NCBI GenBank assembly: GCA_036785325.1
Contig: JAXIVH010000028.1
Coordinates: 5,372,946-5,436,945, forward strand
Reading direction: 5' to 3'
DNA: 64,000 nt
Source of the DNA: Urophycis tenuis
Lineage: Eukaryota; Chordata; Actinopteri; Gadiformes; Phycidae
A program made the translations under genes and the position numbers. Shown here one piece after another: positions 1 through 10,995 of this stretch. The notes under the pieces are model-generated. The model saw only the letters and a list, made by a program, of their open reading frames with translations. It searched no databases and was not told the DNA's origin. Numbering within the stretch: the stretch's first letter is position 1; every line of letters starts with the position of its first letter.

Positions 1-75
1 TTTCCAACGACGTATGGCATGACTATATTTGCCCATGGGTCGTCGAAATAATAAGCTGATTCATGTGTGTTCTGT
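1..75 (+). repeat. Partial 214-bp monomer forming the left flank of block B1
   Basis: This is the piece of monomer that leads into a block. It has the block-proximal variants AACGACGTATGGCATGAC and GTCGTCGAAATAATAAG instead of the usual AACGGCG and GTCGTTGAAATACTAAG. The four bases AAGC expected before it are outside the window, so the array continues to the left. Confidence 0.9.
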
Positions 76-776
76 TGGCTGTGGAAAGAAAATAGCACAC
101 AAGTCATACCAAGTCACCTTTATTTTTCAGTGATAAACATTAATAAATAAACAGTATGGACATTGTATAAACAGTTGTATAAAAAGTGTAAACGGTATGA
201 ACAGTGTTCTTATAAAAGATATCAATATCAATACTGATCACGTGTGTATTTTATATTTCCAGGTTATTTGTTGATGAGCCAGAGCCTGTGACTCCCACCA
301 ACCGGCCCGTTCAGCCCACTGCGTTGTCGTCCTCCACCCGGCCGAAGCCTCCTGCGCCCACCCGCCTCCAGCCGAGGCCTCCTGCTGCATCAGCCTGTGG
401 CCCGCCCGCCCCCTGTGTCGGCAGCACCCATACCGCTGGTCCTCCCCGCACAGCCACAGGCCCCCTCCGTCCTGCTTCGTGGGCCATCCTGCAGCTGTCT
501 CTGCAGTCATCGTGTGTCAAAACCATTCAAACTTGTATATGGTAACATTTCAAAATGACACCAGCATAAATGAGGACCTTGCAATAGGTTTTGTGTTACA
601 GGACCCCCCTGGCATACAGCTGTATGTCTCTGTGAAGGTGGTTGTGAAGAACTGCATCCGGCTGAACAAGTACAAGTGCCGGCGAGGCAGCAACTCTCTC
701 GAGGGGTTGCACGCCCACCTGGTTAACGCCATCCCTTCACAGCGATATGGGATCATGCCGTTCCAAGTAAGTGATT

Positions 777-831
<55 letters not shown>

Positions 832-1079
832 GCGCGCGCATATATACACACACACACACACACTTATATATACACACACATATATATATATATACTTAAA
901 CATAGCTGACCCTTTTTTTCCCCCTTCTCGGGGATTATGCTCCCAGTTTTGATCTCGGACGTCTGGTCACTTATAGCATATAATAATATTCTATTACTGT
1001 TAAGCCAACTATGAATAATAAAACAGGCCAAAACATGTGTCCTTTATCATAGCTACACGTGTTACAAAAAAAACGCGTG
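76..1079 (+). repeat. Complex block B1 (1,004 bp), reference anatomy
   Basis: The block departs from monomer homology at TGGCTGTGG and rejoins it after AACGCGTG. Its order is as follows. An AT-rich leader has TATAAAAAG at 178-186, TATAAAAG at 211-218 and a CACGTG box at 239-244. An exon-like GC-rich segment lies at 263-766. A CA/CG/TA microsatellite occupies 781-895 (115 bp). A unique tail starts at TTAAACATAGCTG, includes TTTTTTTCCCCC and ends in an A8 run. The leader also has short degenerate repeats around GTATAAACAGT. B1 shares the right-end variant CGTGTTAC with B11 and B12. Whether the TATA-like motifs act as promoters cannot be told from sequence. Confidence 0.92.
263..766 (+). pseudogene. 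Exon-like coding fragment, copy 1 (open second frame)
   Basis: An acceptor-like site (TTTATATTTCCAG) precedes 263 and a donor-like site (CCAA|GTAAGTGA) follows 766. Frame A reads LFVDEPEPVTPTNRP from 264, continues as a Pro/Ala/Thr-rich linker and stops at 543-545. Frame B, open to the donor from 278, contains QNDTSINEDLAIG and then KYKCRRGSNSLEGLHAHL, ending in MPFQ exactly at the donor (phase 0). A second acceptor-like CTGTCTCTGCAG ends at 506, so a shorter exon at 507-766 is possible. No frame is open across all 504 bp. From memory, RGxNxLEGxHxHL resembles the C-terminal part of transposon-derived proteins common in fish; this is unverified and I assign no function. This copy reads CGA at 683-685, ACAGGAC near 600 and CGATATGGG near 742. 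Confidence 0.5.
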
Positions 1080-2132
1080 AATTGAAAAGTTGAAGGTATG
1101 TTTTTAGCTGCTGGGTAGACTTCAGTCAACCTGACGCAGTTTTGTCTGTGAGCAACCAAATTGCTCGGGGATGGGCTCATTTTAAGCGGGGAAATCTAAG
1201 GTTCCCAACGGCGTATGGCAAGACTATATTGAGTCATGGGTCGTTGAAATACTAAGCTAATTAATTTCTGTTCTTTATTGAAAGATTGATCTTAATTGAA
1301 ACGTTGAAGGTATGTTTTTAGCTGCTGGGTAGACTTCAGTCAACCTGACGCAGATTTGTCTGTGATCAACCAGACTGCTCGCGGATGGGCTCATTTTAAG
1401 CGGGGAAATCTAAGCTTTCCAACGGCGTATGGAAAGACTATATTGACTCATGGGTCATTGAAATACTAAGCTAATTAATTTGTGTTCTGTAAGGAAAGAT
1501 TGATGTTAATTGAAACGTTGAAGGTATGTCTTTAGCTGCTGTGTAGACTTCAGTCAACCTGACGCAGATTTGTCTGTGAGCAACCAAATTGCTCGGGGAT
1601 GGGCTCATTATAAGCGGGGAAATCTACGCTTTCCAACGGCGTATGGCAAGACTATATTCACCAAAGGGCCGTTGAAATACTAAGCTAATTAATTTGTGTT
1701 CTGTAAGGAAAGATTGATGTTAATTGAAACGTTAAAGGTATGTTTTTAGCTGCTGGGTAGACTTCATTCAACCTGACGCAGTTTAGTCTGTGATCAACCA
1801 GACTGCTCGCGGATGGGCTCATTTTAAGCGGGGAAATCTAAGCTTTCCAACGGCGTATGGCAAGACTATATTGACTCATGGGTCGTTGAAATACTAAGCT
1901 AATTAATTTGTGTTCTGTAAGGAAAGATTGATGTTAATTGAAACGTTGAAGGTATGTTTTTAGCTGCTGGGTAGACTTCAGTCAACCTGACGCAGTTTAG
2001 TCTGTGATCAACCAGACTGCTCGAGGATGGGCTCATTTTAAGCGGGGAAATCTAAGCTTTCCAACGACATATGGCATGACTATATTTGCCCATGGGTCGT
2101 CGAAATAATAAGCTGATTCATGTGTGTTCTGT
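1080..2132 (+). repeat. Satellite tract T1: 214-bp monomers, n = 5
   Basis: The length is 5 x 214 - 17 bp. Starts of the GTTGAAGG/GTTAAAGG motif fall at 1304, 1518, 1732 and 1946, exactly 214 apart. A typical monomer contains AAGCTT (HindIII), CAACGGCGTATGGCAAG, a variable target of TGACTCATGGG, TGAGTCATGGG or TCACCAAAGGG, then CTAATTAATTTGTG, and AAAGATTGATG. Two main types alternate: TGATCAACCAGACTGCTCGC and GAGCAACCAAATTGCTCGG. The first monomer after a block usually has AAGGTTCCCAACGG and TGAGTCA. No reading frame of note is present. Confidence 0.95.
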
Positions 2133-2836
2133 TGGCTGTGGAAAGAAAATAGCACACAAGTCATACCAAGTCACCTTTATTTTTCAGTGATAAACATTAA
2201 TAAATAAACAGTATGGACATTGTATAAACAGTTGTATAAAAAGTGTAAACGGTATGAACAGTGTTCTTATAAAAGATATCAATATCAATACTGATCACGT
2301 GTGTATTTTATATTTCCAGGTTATTTGTTGATGAGCCAGAGCCTGTGACTCCCACCAACCGGCCCGTTCAGCCCACTGCGTTGTCGTCCTCCACCCGGCC
2401 GAAGCCTCCTGCGCCCACCCGCCTCCAGCCGAGGCCTCCTGCTGCGTCAGCCTGTGGCCCGCCCGCCCCCTGTGTCGGCAGCACCCATACCGCTGGTCCT
2501 CCCCGCACAGCCACAGGCCCCCTCCGTCCTGCTTCGTGGGCCATCCTGCAGCTGTCTCTGCAGTCATCGTGTGTCAAAACCATTCAAACTTGTATATGGT
2601 AACATTTCAAAATGACACCAGCATAAATGAGGACCTTGCAATAGGTTGTGTGTTACATGACCCCCCTGGCATACAGCTGTATGTCTCTGTGAAGTCGGTT
2701 GTGAAGAACTGCATCCGGCTGAACAAGTACAAGTGCCGGTGAGGCAGCAACTCTCTCGAGGGGTTGCACGCCCACCTGGTTAACGCCGTCCCTTCACAGC
2801 GATGTGGGATCATGCCGTTCCAAGTAAGTGATTAAA

Positions 2837-2884
<48 letters not shown>

Positions 2885-3124
2885 GCGCATATATACACAC
2901 ACACACACACTTATATATACACACACATATATATATATACTTAAACATAGCTGACCCTTTTTTTCCCCCTTCTCGGGGATTATGCTCCCAGTTTTGATCT
3001 CGGACGTCTGGTCACTTATAGCATATAATAATATTCTATTACTGTTAAGCCAACTATGAATAATAAAACAGGCCAAAACATGTGTCCTTTATCATAGCTA
3101 CACGTATTACAAAAAAAACGCGTG
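2133..3124 (+). repeat. Complex block B2 (992 bp)
   Basis: The microsatellite spans 2838-2940 (103 bp) and opens with an imperfect CATACACA. The left flank is of the usual ACGACATATGGCATGAC kind, with one private change (CATATG instead of CGTATG). The right monomer junction is at 3124/3125. Confidence 0.92.
2320..2823 (+). pseudogene. Exon-like coding fragment, copy 2 (TGA-truncated)
   Basis: The second frame ends at TGA 2740-2742, so only 68 codons remain of the 99-codon frame. It also carries a private GTCGGTT change (Val to Ser in VKVVVKN) and CGCCGTCCC in place of CGCCATCCC. Both splice-like borders are intact. Confidence 0.5.
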
Positions 3125-4605
3125 AATTGAAAAGTTTAAGGTATTTTTTTAGCTGCTAGGTAGACTTCATTCAACCTGACGCAGTTTAGTCTGTGAGCAA
3201 CTAAATTGCTCGCGGATGGGCTCATTTTAAGCGGGGAAATCTAAGGTTCCCAACGGCGTATGGCAAGACTATATTGAGTCATGGGTCGTTGAAATACTAA
3301 GCTAATTAATTTCTGTTCTTTATGGAAAGATTGATCTTAATTGAAACGTTGAAGGTATGTTTTTAGCTGCTGGGTAGACTTCAGTCAACCTGACGCAGTT
3401 TTGTCTGTGAGCAACCAGACTGCTCGCGGATGGGCTCATTTTAAGCAGGGAAATCTAAGCTTTCCAACGGCGTATGGCTAGACTATATTCACCAAAGGGC
3501 CGTTGAAATACTAAGCTAATTAATTTGTGTTCTGTAAGGAAAGATTGATGTTAATTGAAACGTTAAAGGTATGTTTTTAGCTGCTGGGTAGACTTCAGTC
3601 AACCTGACGCAGTTTTGTTTCTGAGCAACTAAATTGCTTGGGGATGGGCTCATTTTAAGCGGGGAAATCTAAGCTTTCCAACGGCGTATGGCAAGACTAT
3701 ATTTACCAAAGGGTCGTTGAAATACTAAGCTAATTAATTTGTGTTCTGTAAGGAAAGATTGATGTTAATTGAAACGTTGAAGGTATGTTTTTAGCTGCTG
3801 GGTAGACTTCATTCAACCTGACGCAGTTTAGTCTGTGATCAACCAGACTGCTGGCGGATGGGCTCATTTTAAGTGGGGAAATCTAAGCTTTTCAACGGTG
3901 TATGGCAAGACTATATTCACCAAAGGGCCTTTGAAATACTAAGCTAATTAATTTGTGTTCTGTAAGGAAAGATTGATGTTAATTGAAACGTTAAAGGTAT
4001 GTTTTTAGCTGCTGGGTAGACTTCAGTCAACCTGACGCAGTTTAGTCTGTGATCAACCAGACTGCTCGCGGATGGGCTCATTTTAAGCGGGGAAATCTAA
4101 GCTTTCCAACGGCGTATGGCAAGACTATATTGACTCATGGGTCGTTGAAATACTAAGCTAATTAATTTGTGTTCTGTAAGGAAAGATTGATGTTAATTGA
4201 AACGTTGAAGGTATGTTTTTAGCTGCTGGGTAGACTTCAGTCAACCTGACGCAGTTTAGTCTGTGATCAACCAGACTGCTCGCGGATGGGCTCATTTTAA
4301 GCGGGGAAATCTTAGCTTTCCAACGGCGTATGGCAAGACTATATTCACTAAAGGGTCGTTGAAATACTAAGCTAATTCATTTGTGTTCTGTAAGGAAAGA
4401 TTGATGTTAATTGAAACGTTGAAGGTATGTCTTTAGCTGCTGTGTAGACTTCAGTCAACCTGACGCAGATTTGTCTGTGAGCAACCAAATTGCTCGGAGA
4501 TGGGCTCATTTTAAACGGGGAAATCTAAGCTTCCCAACGACGTATGGCATGACTATATTTGCCCATGGGTCGTCGAAATAATAAGCTGATTCATGTGTGT
4601 TCTGT
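3125..4605 (+). repeat. Satellite tract T2: n = 7 monomers
   Basis: The length is 7 x 214 - 17 bp. The TCACCAAAGGG and TGACTCATGGG types are mixed. The last monomer has the block-proximal GGAGATGGGCTC...TTTTAAACGGGG form. Confidence 0.94.
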
Positions 4606-5306
4606 TGGCTGTGGAAAGAAAATAGCACACAAGTCATACCAAGTCACCTTTATTTTTCAGTGATAAACATTAATAAATAAACAGTATGGACATTGTATAA
4701 ACAGTTGTATAAAAAGTGTAAACGGTATGAACAGTGTTCTTATAAAAGATATCAATATCAATACTGATCACGTGTGTATTTTATATTTCCAGGTTATTTG
4801 TTGATGAGCCAGAGCCTGTGACTCCCACCAACCGGCCCGTTCAGCCCACTGCGTTGTCGTCCTCCACCCGGCCGAAGCCTCCTGCGCCCACCCGCCTCCA
4901 GCCGAGGCCTCCTGCTGCGTCAGCCTGTGGCCCGCCCGCCCCCTGTGTCGGCAGCACCCATACCGCTGGTCCTCCCCGCACAGCCACAGGCCCCCTCCGT
5001 CCTGCTTCGTGGGCCATCCTGCAGCTGTCTCTGCAGTCATCGTGTGTCAAAACCATTCAAACTTGTATATGGTAACATTTCAAAATGACACCAGCATAAA
5101 TGAGGACCTTGCAATAGGTTGTGTGTTACAGGACCCCCCTGGCATACAGCTGTATGTCTCTGTGAAGGTGGTTGTGAAGAACTGCATCCGGCTGAACAAG
5201 TACAAGTGCCGGCGAGGCAGCAACTCTCTCGAGGGGTTGCACGCCCACCTGGTTAACGCCATCCCTTCACAGCGATGTGGGATCATGCCGTTCCAAGTAA
5301 GTGATT

Positions 5307-5373
<67 letters not shown>

Positions 5374-5621
5374 GCGCGCGCATATATACACACACACACA
5401 CACACTCGCATATATACACACACATATATATATATACTTAAACATAGCTGACCCTTTTTTTCCCCCTTCTCGGGGATTATGCTCCCAGTTTTGATCTCGG
5501 ACGTCTGGTCACTTATAGCATATAATAATATTCTATTACTGTTAAGCCAACTATGAATAATAAAACAGGCCAAAACATGTGTCCTTTATCATAGCTACAC
5601 GTATTACAAAAAAAACGCGTG
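4606..5621 (+). repeat. Complex block B3 (1,016 bp, longest)
   Basis: It has the longest microsatellite, at 5311-5437 (127 bp), broken once by AAACAC and carrying CGCGCGCGC and CTCGCATATATA interruptions. Apart from tract length it matches B1. Confidence 0.92.
4793..5296 (+). pseudogene. Exon-like coding fragment, copy 3 (open second frame)
   Basis: The second frame is open for 99 codons and ends past the donor at 5308. Like copy 1 it has ACAGGAC (Gln, and an AG that could serve as an acceptor) where 17 other copies have ACATGAC (His). It differs from copy 1 in having CGATGTGGG. Confidence 0.5.
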
Positions 5622-6032
5622 AATTGAAAAGTTGAAGGTATGTTTTTAGCTGCTGGGTAGACTTCAGTCAACCTGACGCAGTTTAGTCTGTGATCAACCA
5701 GACTGCTCGCGGATGGGCTCATTTTAAGCGGGGAAATCTAAGCTTTCCAACGGCGTATGGCAAGTCTATATTCACTAAAGGGTCGTTGAAATACTAAGCT
5801 AATTCATTTGTGTTCTGTAAGGAAAGATTGATGTTAATTGAAACGTTGAAGGTATGTCTTTAGCTGCTGTGTAGACTTCAGTCAACCTGACGCAGATTTG
5901 TCTGTGAGCAACCAAATTGCTCGGAGATGGGCTCATTTTAAACGGGGAAATCTAAGCTTTCCAACGACGTATGGCATGACTATATTTGCCCATGGGTCGT
6001 CGAAATAATAAGCTGATTCATGTGTGTTCTGT
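5622..6032 (+). repeat. Satellite tract T3: n = 2 monomers (shortest)
   Basis: At 411 bp (2 x 214 - 17) this is the smallest spacing between two blocks. It consists of the first monomer after B3 and the standard last monomer before B4. Confidence 0.94.
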
Positions 6033-6733
6033 TGGCTGTGGAAAGAAAATAGCACACAAGTCATACCAAGTCACCTTTATTTTTCAGTGATAAACATTAA
6101 TAAATAAACAGTATGGACATTGTATAAACAGTTGTATAAAAAGTGTAAACGGTATGAACAGTGTTCTTATAAAAGATATCAATATCAATACTGATCACGT
6201 GTGTATTTTATATTTCCAGGTTATTTGTTGATGAGCCAGAGCCTGTGACTCCCACCAACCGGCCCGTTCAGCCCACTGCGTTGTCGTCCTCCACCCGGCC
6301 GAAGCCTCCTGCGCCCACCCGCCTCCAGCCGAGGCCTCCTGCTGCGTCAGCCTGTGGCCCGCCCGCCCCCTGTGTCGGCAGCACCCATACCGCTGGTCCT
6401 CCCCGCACAGCCACAGGCCCCCTCCGTCCTGCTTCGTGGGTCATCCTGCAGCTGTCTCTGCAGTCATCGTGTGTCAAAACCATTCAAACTTGTATATGGT
6501 AACATTTCAAAATGACACCAGCATAAATGAGGACCTTGCAATAGGTTGTGTGTTACATGACCCCCCTGGCATACAGCTGTATGTCTCTGTGAAGGTGGTT
6601 GTGAAGAACTGCATCCGGCTGAACAAGTACAAGTGCCGGTGAGGCAGCAACTCTCTCGAGGGGTTGCACGCCCACCTGGTTAACGCCGTCCCTTCACAGC
6701 GATGTGGGATCATGCCGTTCCAAGTAAGTGATT

Positions 6734-6800
<67 letters not shown>

Positions 6801-7040
6801 GCGCATATATACACACACACACACACTTATATATACACACACATATATATATATACTTAAACATAGCTGACCCTTTTTTTCCCCCTTCTCGGGGATTATG
6901 CTCCCAGTTTTGATCTCGGACGTCTGGTCACTTATAGCATATAATAATATTCTATTACTGTTAAGCCAACTATGAATAATAAAACAGGCCAAAACATGTG
7001 TCCTTTATCATAGCTACACGTATTACAAAAAAAACGCGTG
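6033..7040 (+). repeat. Complex block B4 (1,008 bp)
   Basis: The microsatellite spans 6738-6856 (119 bp) and is mostly uninterrupted CA before CGCGCATATATA. The left flank is of the standard kind. Confidence 0.92.
6220..6723 (+). pseudogene. Exon-like coding fragment, copy 4 (TGA-truncated)
   Basis: TGA at 6640-6642 ends the second frame. A private C-to-T at CGTGGGTCATCC changes Ala to Val in the first frame. It shares CGCCGTCCC with copies 2 and 9. Confidence 0.5.
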
Positions 7041-10019
7041 AATTGAAAAGTTGAAGGTATGTTTTTAGCTGCTGGGTAGACTTCATTCAACCTGACGCAG
7101 TTTAGTTTGTGAGAGACCAGACTGCTCGCGGATGGGCTCATTTTAAGCGGGGAAATCTAAGGTTCCCAACGGCGTATGGCAAGACTATATTGAGTCATGG
7201 GTCGTTGAAATACTAAGCTAATTAATTTCTGTTCTTTATTGAAAGATTGATCTTAATTGAAACGTTGAAGGTATGTTTTTAGCTGCTGGGTAGACTTCAG
7301 TCAACCTGACGCAGTTTTGTCTGTGAGCAAGCAGACTGCTCGCGGATGGGCTCATTTTAAGCAGGGAAATCTAAGCTTTCCGACGGCGTATGGCTAGACT
7401 ATATTGACTCATGGGTCGTTGAAATACTAAGCTAATTAATTTGTGTTCTGTAAGGAAAGATTGATGTTAATTGAAACGTTGAAGGTATGTTTTTAGCTGC
7501 TGGGTAGACTTCAGTCAACCTGACACAGTTTTGTCTCTGAGCAACCAAATTGCTTGGGGATGGGCTCATTATAAGCGGGGAAATCTAAGCTTTTCAACGG
7601 CGTATGGCAAGACTATATACACCAAAGGGCCTTTGAAATACTAAGCTAATTAATTTGTGTTCTGTAAGGAAAGATTGATGTTAATTGAAACGTTAAAGGT
7701 ATGTTTTTAGCTGCTGGGTAGACTTCATTCAACCTGACGCAGTTTAGTCTGTGATCAACCAGACTGCTGGCGGATGGGCTCATTTTAAGCGGGGAAATCT
7801 AAGCTTTCCAACGGCCTATGGCAAGACTATATTGACTCATGGGTCATTGAAATACTAAGCTAATTAATTTGTGTTCTGTAAGGAAAGATTGATGTTAATT
7901 GAAACGTTGAAGGTATGTTTTTAGCTGCTGGGTAGACTTCAGTCAACCTGACGCAGTTTAGTCTGTGATCAACCAGACTGCTCGCGGATGGGCTCATTTT
8001 AAGCGGGGAAATCTAAGCTTTTCAACGGCGTATGGCAAGACTATATTCACCAATGGCCCGTTGAAATACTAAGCTAATTAATTTGTGTTCTGTAAGGAAA
8101 GATTGATGTCAATTGAAAAGTTAAAGGTATGTTTTTAGCTGCTGGGTAGACTTCATTCAACCTGACGCAGTTTAGTCTGTGATCAACCAGACTGCTCGCG
8201 GATGGGCTCATTTTAAGCGGGGAAATCTAAGCTTTCCAACGGCGTATGGCAAGACTATATTAACTCATGGGTCATTGAAATACTAAGCTAATTAATTTGT
8301 GGTCTGTAAGGAAAGATTGATGTTAATTGAAACGTTGAAGGTATGTTTTTAGCTGCTGGGTAGACTTCAGTCAACCTGACGCAGTTTAGTCTGTGATCAA
8401 CCAGACTGCTCGCGGATGGGCTCATTTTAAGCGGGGAAATCTAAGCTTTCCAACGGCGTATGGCAAGAGTATATGGACTCATGGGTCGTTGAAATACTAA
8501 GCTAATTAATTTGTGTTCTGTAAGGAAAGATTGATGTTAATTGAAACGTTGAAGGTATGTTTTTAGCTGCTGGGTAGACTTCAGTCAACCTGACGCAGTT
8601 TAGTCTGTGATCAACCAGACTGCTCGAGGATGGGCTCATTTTAAGCGGGGAAATCTAAGCTTTCCAACGGCGTATGGCAAGACTATATTCACTAAAGGGT
8701 CGTTGAAATACTAAGCTAATTAATTTGTGTTCTGTAAGGAAAGATTGATGTTAATTGAAACGTTAAAGGTATGTTTTTAGCTGCTGGGTAGACTTCATTC
8801 AACCTGACGCAGTTTAGTCTGTGATCAACCAGACTGCTGGCGGATGGGCTCATTTTAAGCGGGGAAATCTAAGCTTTCCAACGGCCTATGGCAAGACTAT
8901 ATTGACTCATGGGTCATTGAAATACTAAGCTAATTAATTTGTGTTCTGTAAGGAAAGATTGATGTTAATTGAAACGTTGAAGGTATGTTTTTAGCTGCTG
9001 GGTAGACTTCAGTCAACCTGACGCAGTTTAGTCTGTGATCAACCAGACTGCTCGCGGATGGGCTCATTTTAAGCGGGGAAATCTAAGCTTTTCAACCGCG
9101 TATGGCAAGACTATATTCACCAATGGCCCGTTGAAATACTAAGCTAATTAATTTGTGTTCTGTAAGGAAAGATTGATGTCAATTGAAACGTTAAAGGTAT
9201 GTTTTTAGCTGCTGGGTAGACTTCATTCAACCTGACGCAGTTTAGTCTGTGATCAACCAGACTGCTCGCGGATGGGCTCATTTTAAGCGGGGAAATCTAA
9301 GCTTTCCAACGGCGTATGGCAAGACTATATTGACTCATGGGTCATTGAAATACTAAGCTAATTAATTTGTGGTCTGTAAGGAAAGATTGATGTTAATTGA
9401 AACGTTGAAGGTATGTTTTTAGCTGCTGGGTAGACTTCAGTCAACCTGACGCAGTTTAGTCTGTGATCAACCAGACTGCTCGCGGATGGGCTCATTTTAA
9501 GCGGGGAAATCTAAGCTTTCCAACGGCGTATGGCAAGAGTATATTGACTCATGGGTCGTTGAAATACTAAGCTAATTAATTTGTGTTCTGTAAGGAAAGA
9601 TTGATGTTAATTGAAACGTTGAAGGTATGTTTTTAGCTGCTGGGTAGACTTCAGTCAACCTGACGCAGTTTAGTCTGTGATCAACCAGACTGCTCGAGGA
9701 TGGGCTCATTTTAATTGGGGAAATCTAAGCTTTCCAACGGCGTATGGCAAGACTATATTCACTAAAGGGTCGTTGAAATACTAAGCTAATTAATTTGTGT
9801 TCTGTAAGGAAAGATTGATGTTAATTGAAACGTTGAAGGTATGTCTTTAGCTGCTGTATAGACTTCAGTCAACCTGACGCAGATTTGTCTGTGAGCAACC
9901 AAATTGCTCGGAGATGGGCTCATTTTAAACGGGGAAATCTAAGCTTTCCAACGACGTATGGCATGACTATATTTGCCCATGGGTCGTCGAAATAATAAGC
10001 TGATTCATGTGTGTTCTGT
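7041..10019 (+). repeat. Satellite tract T4: n = 14 monomers with a duplicated 5-monomer unit
   Basis: The length is 14 x 214 - 17 bp. Roughly 7,700-9,790 consists of two successive 1,070-bp (5-monomer) units. Rare variants recur at an exact 1,070-bp offset: GGCCTATGG near 7815 and 8885, CAATGGCCCG near 8052 and 9122, GTGGTCTG at 8299 and 9369, GGCAAGAGT near 8463 and 9533. Confidence 0.93.
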
Positions 10020-10720
10020 TGGCTGTGGAAAGAAAATAGCACACAAGTCATACCAAGTCACCTTTATTTTTCAGTGATAAACATTAATAAATAAACAGTA
10101 TGGACATTGTATAAACAGTTGTATAAAAAGTGTAAACGGTATGAACAGTGTTCTTATAAAAGATATCAATATCAATACTGATCACGTGTGTATTTTATAT
10201 TTCCAGGTTATTTGTTGATGAGCCAGAGCCTGTGACTCCCACCAACCGGCCCGTTCAGCCCACTGCGTTGTCGTCCTCCACCCGGCCGAAGCCTCCTGCG
10301 CCCACCCGCCTCCAGCCGAGGCCTCCTGCTGCGTCAGCCTGTGGCCCGCCCGCCCCCTGTGTCGGCAGCACCCATACCGCTGGTCCTCCCCGCACAGCCA
10401 CAGGCCCCCTCCGTCCTGCTTCGTGGGCCATCCTGCAGCTGTCTCTGCAGTCATCGTGTGTCAAAACCATTCAAACTTGTATATGGTAACATTTCAAAAT
10501 GACACCAGCATAAATGAGGACCTTGCAATAGGTTGTGTGTTACATGACCCCCCTGGCATACAGCTGTATGTCTCTGTGAAGGTGGTTGTGAAGAACTGCA
10601 TCCGGCTGAACAAGTACAAGTGCCGGCGAGGCAGCAACTCTCTCGAGGGGTTGCACGCCCACCTGGTTAACGCCATCCCTTCACAGCGATGTGGGATCAT
10701 GCCGTTCCAAGTAAGTGATT

Positions 10721-10759
<39 letters not shown>

Positions 10760-10995
10760 GCATATATACACACACACACACGCATATATACACACACATA
10801 TATATATATACTTAAACATAGCTGACCCTTTTTTTCCCCCTTCTCGGGGATTATGCTCCCAGTTTTGATCTCGGACGTCTGGTCACTTATAGCATATAAT
10901 AATATTCTATTACTGTTAAGCCAACTATGAATAATAAAACAGGCCAAAACATGTGTCCTTTATCATAGCTACACGTATTACAAAAAAAACGCGTG
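10020..10995 (+). repeat. Complex block B5 (976 bp)
   Basis: The microsatellite spans 10725-10811 (87 bp) with an internal CACGCATATATA, a variant it shares with B10. Confidence 0.92.
10207..10710 (+). pseudogene. Exon-like coding fragment, copy 5 (open second frame)
   Basis: It has CGA at the variable codon, ACATGAC and CGATGTGGG, so the second frame runs 99 codons. This is the commonest open haplotype, shared with copies 13 and 15-19. Confidence 0.5.
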
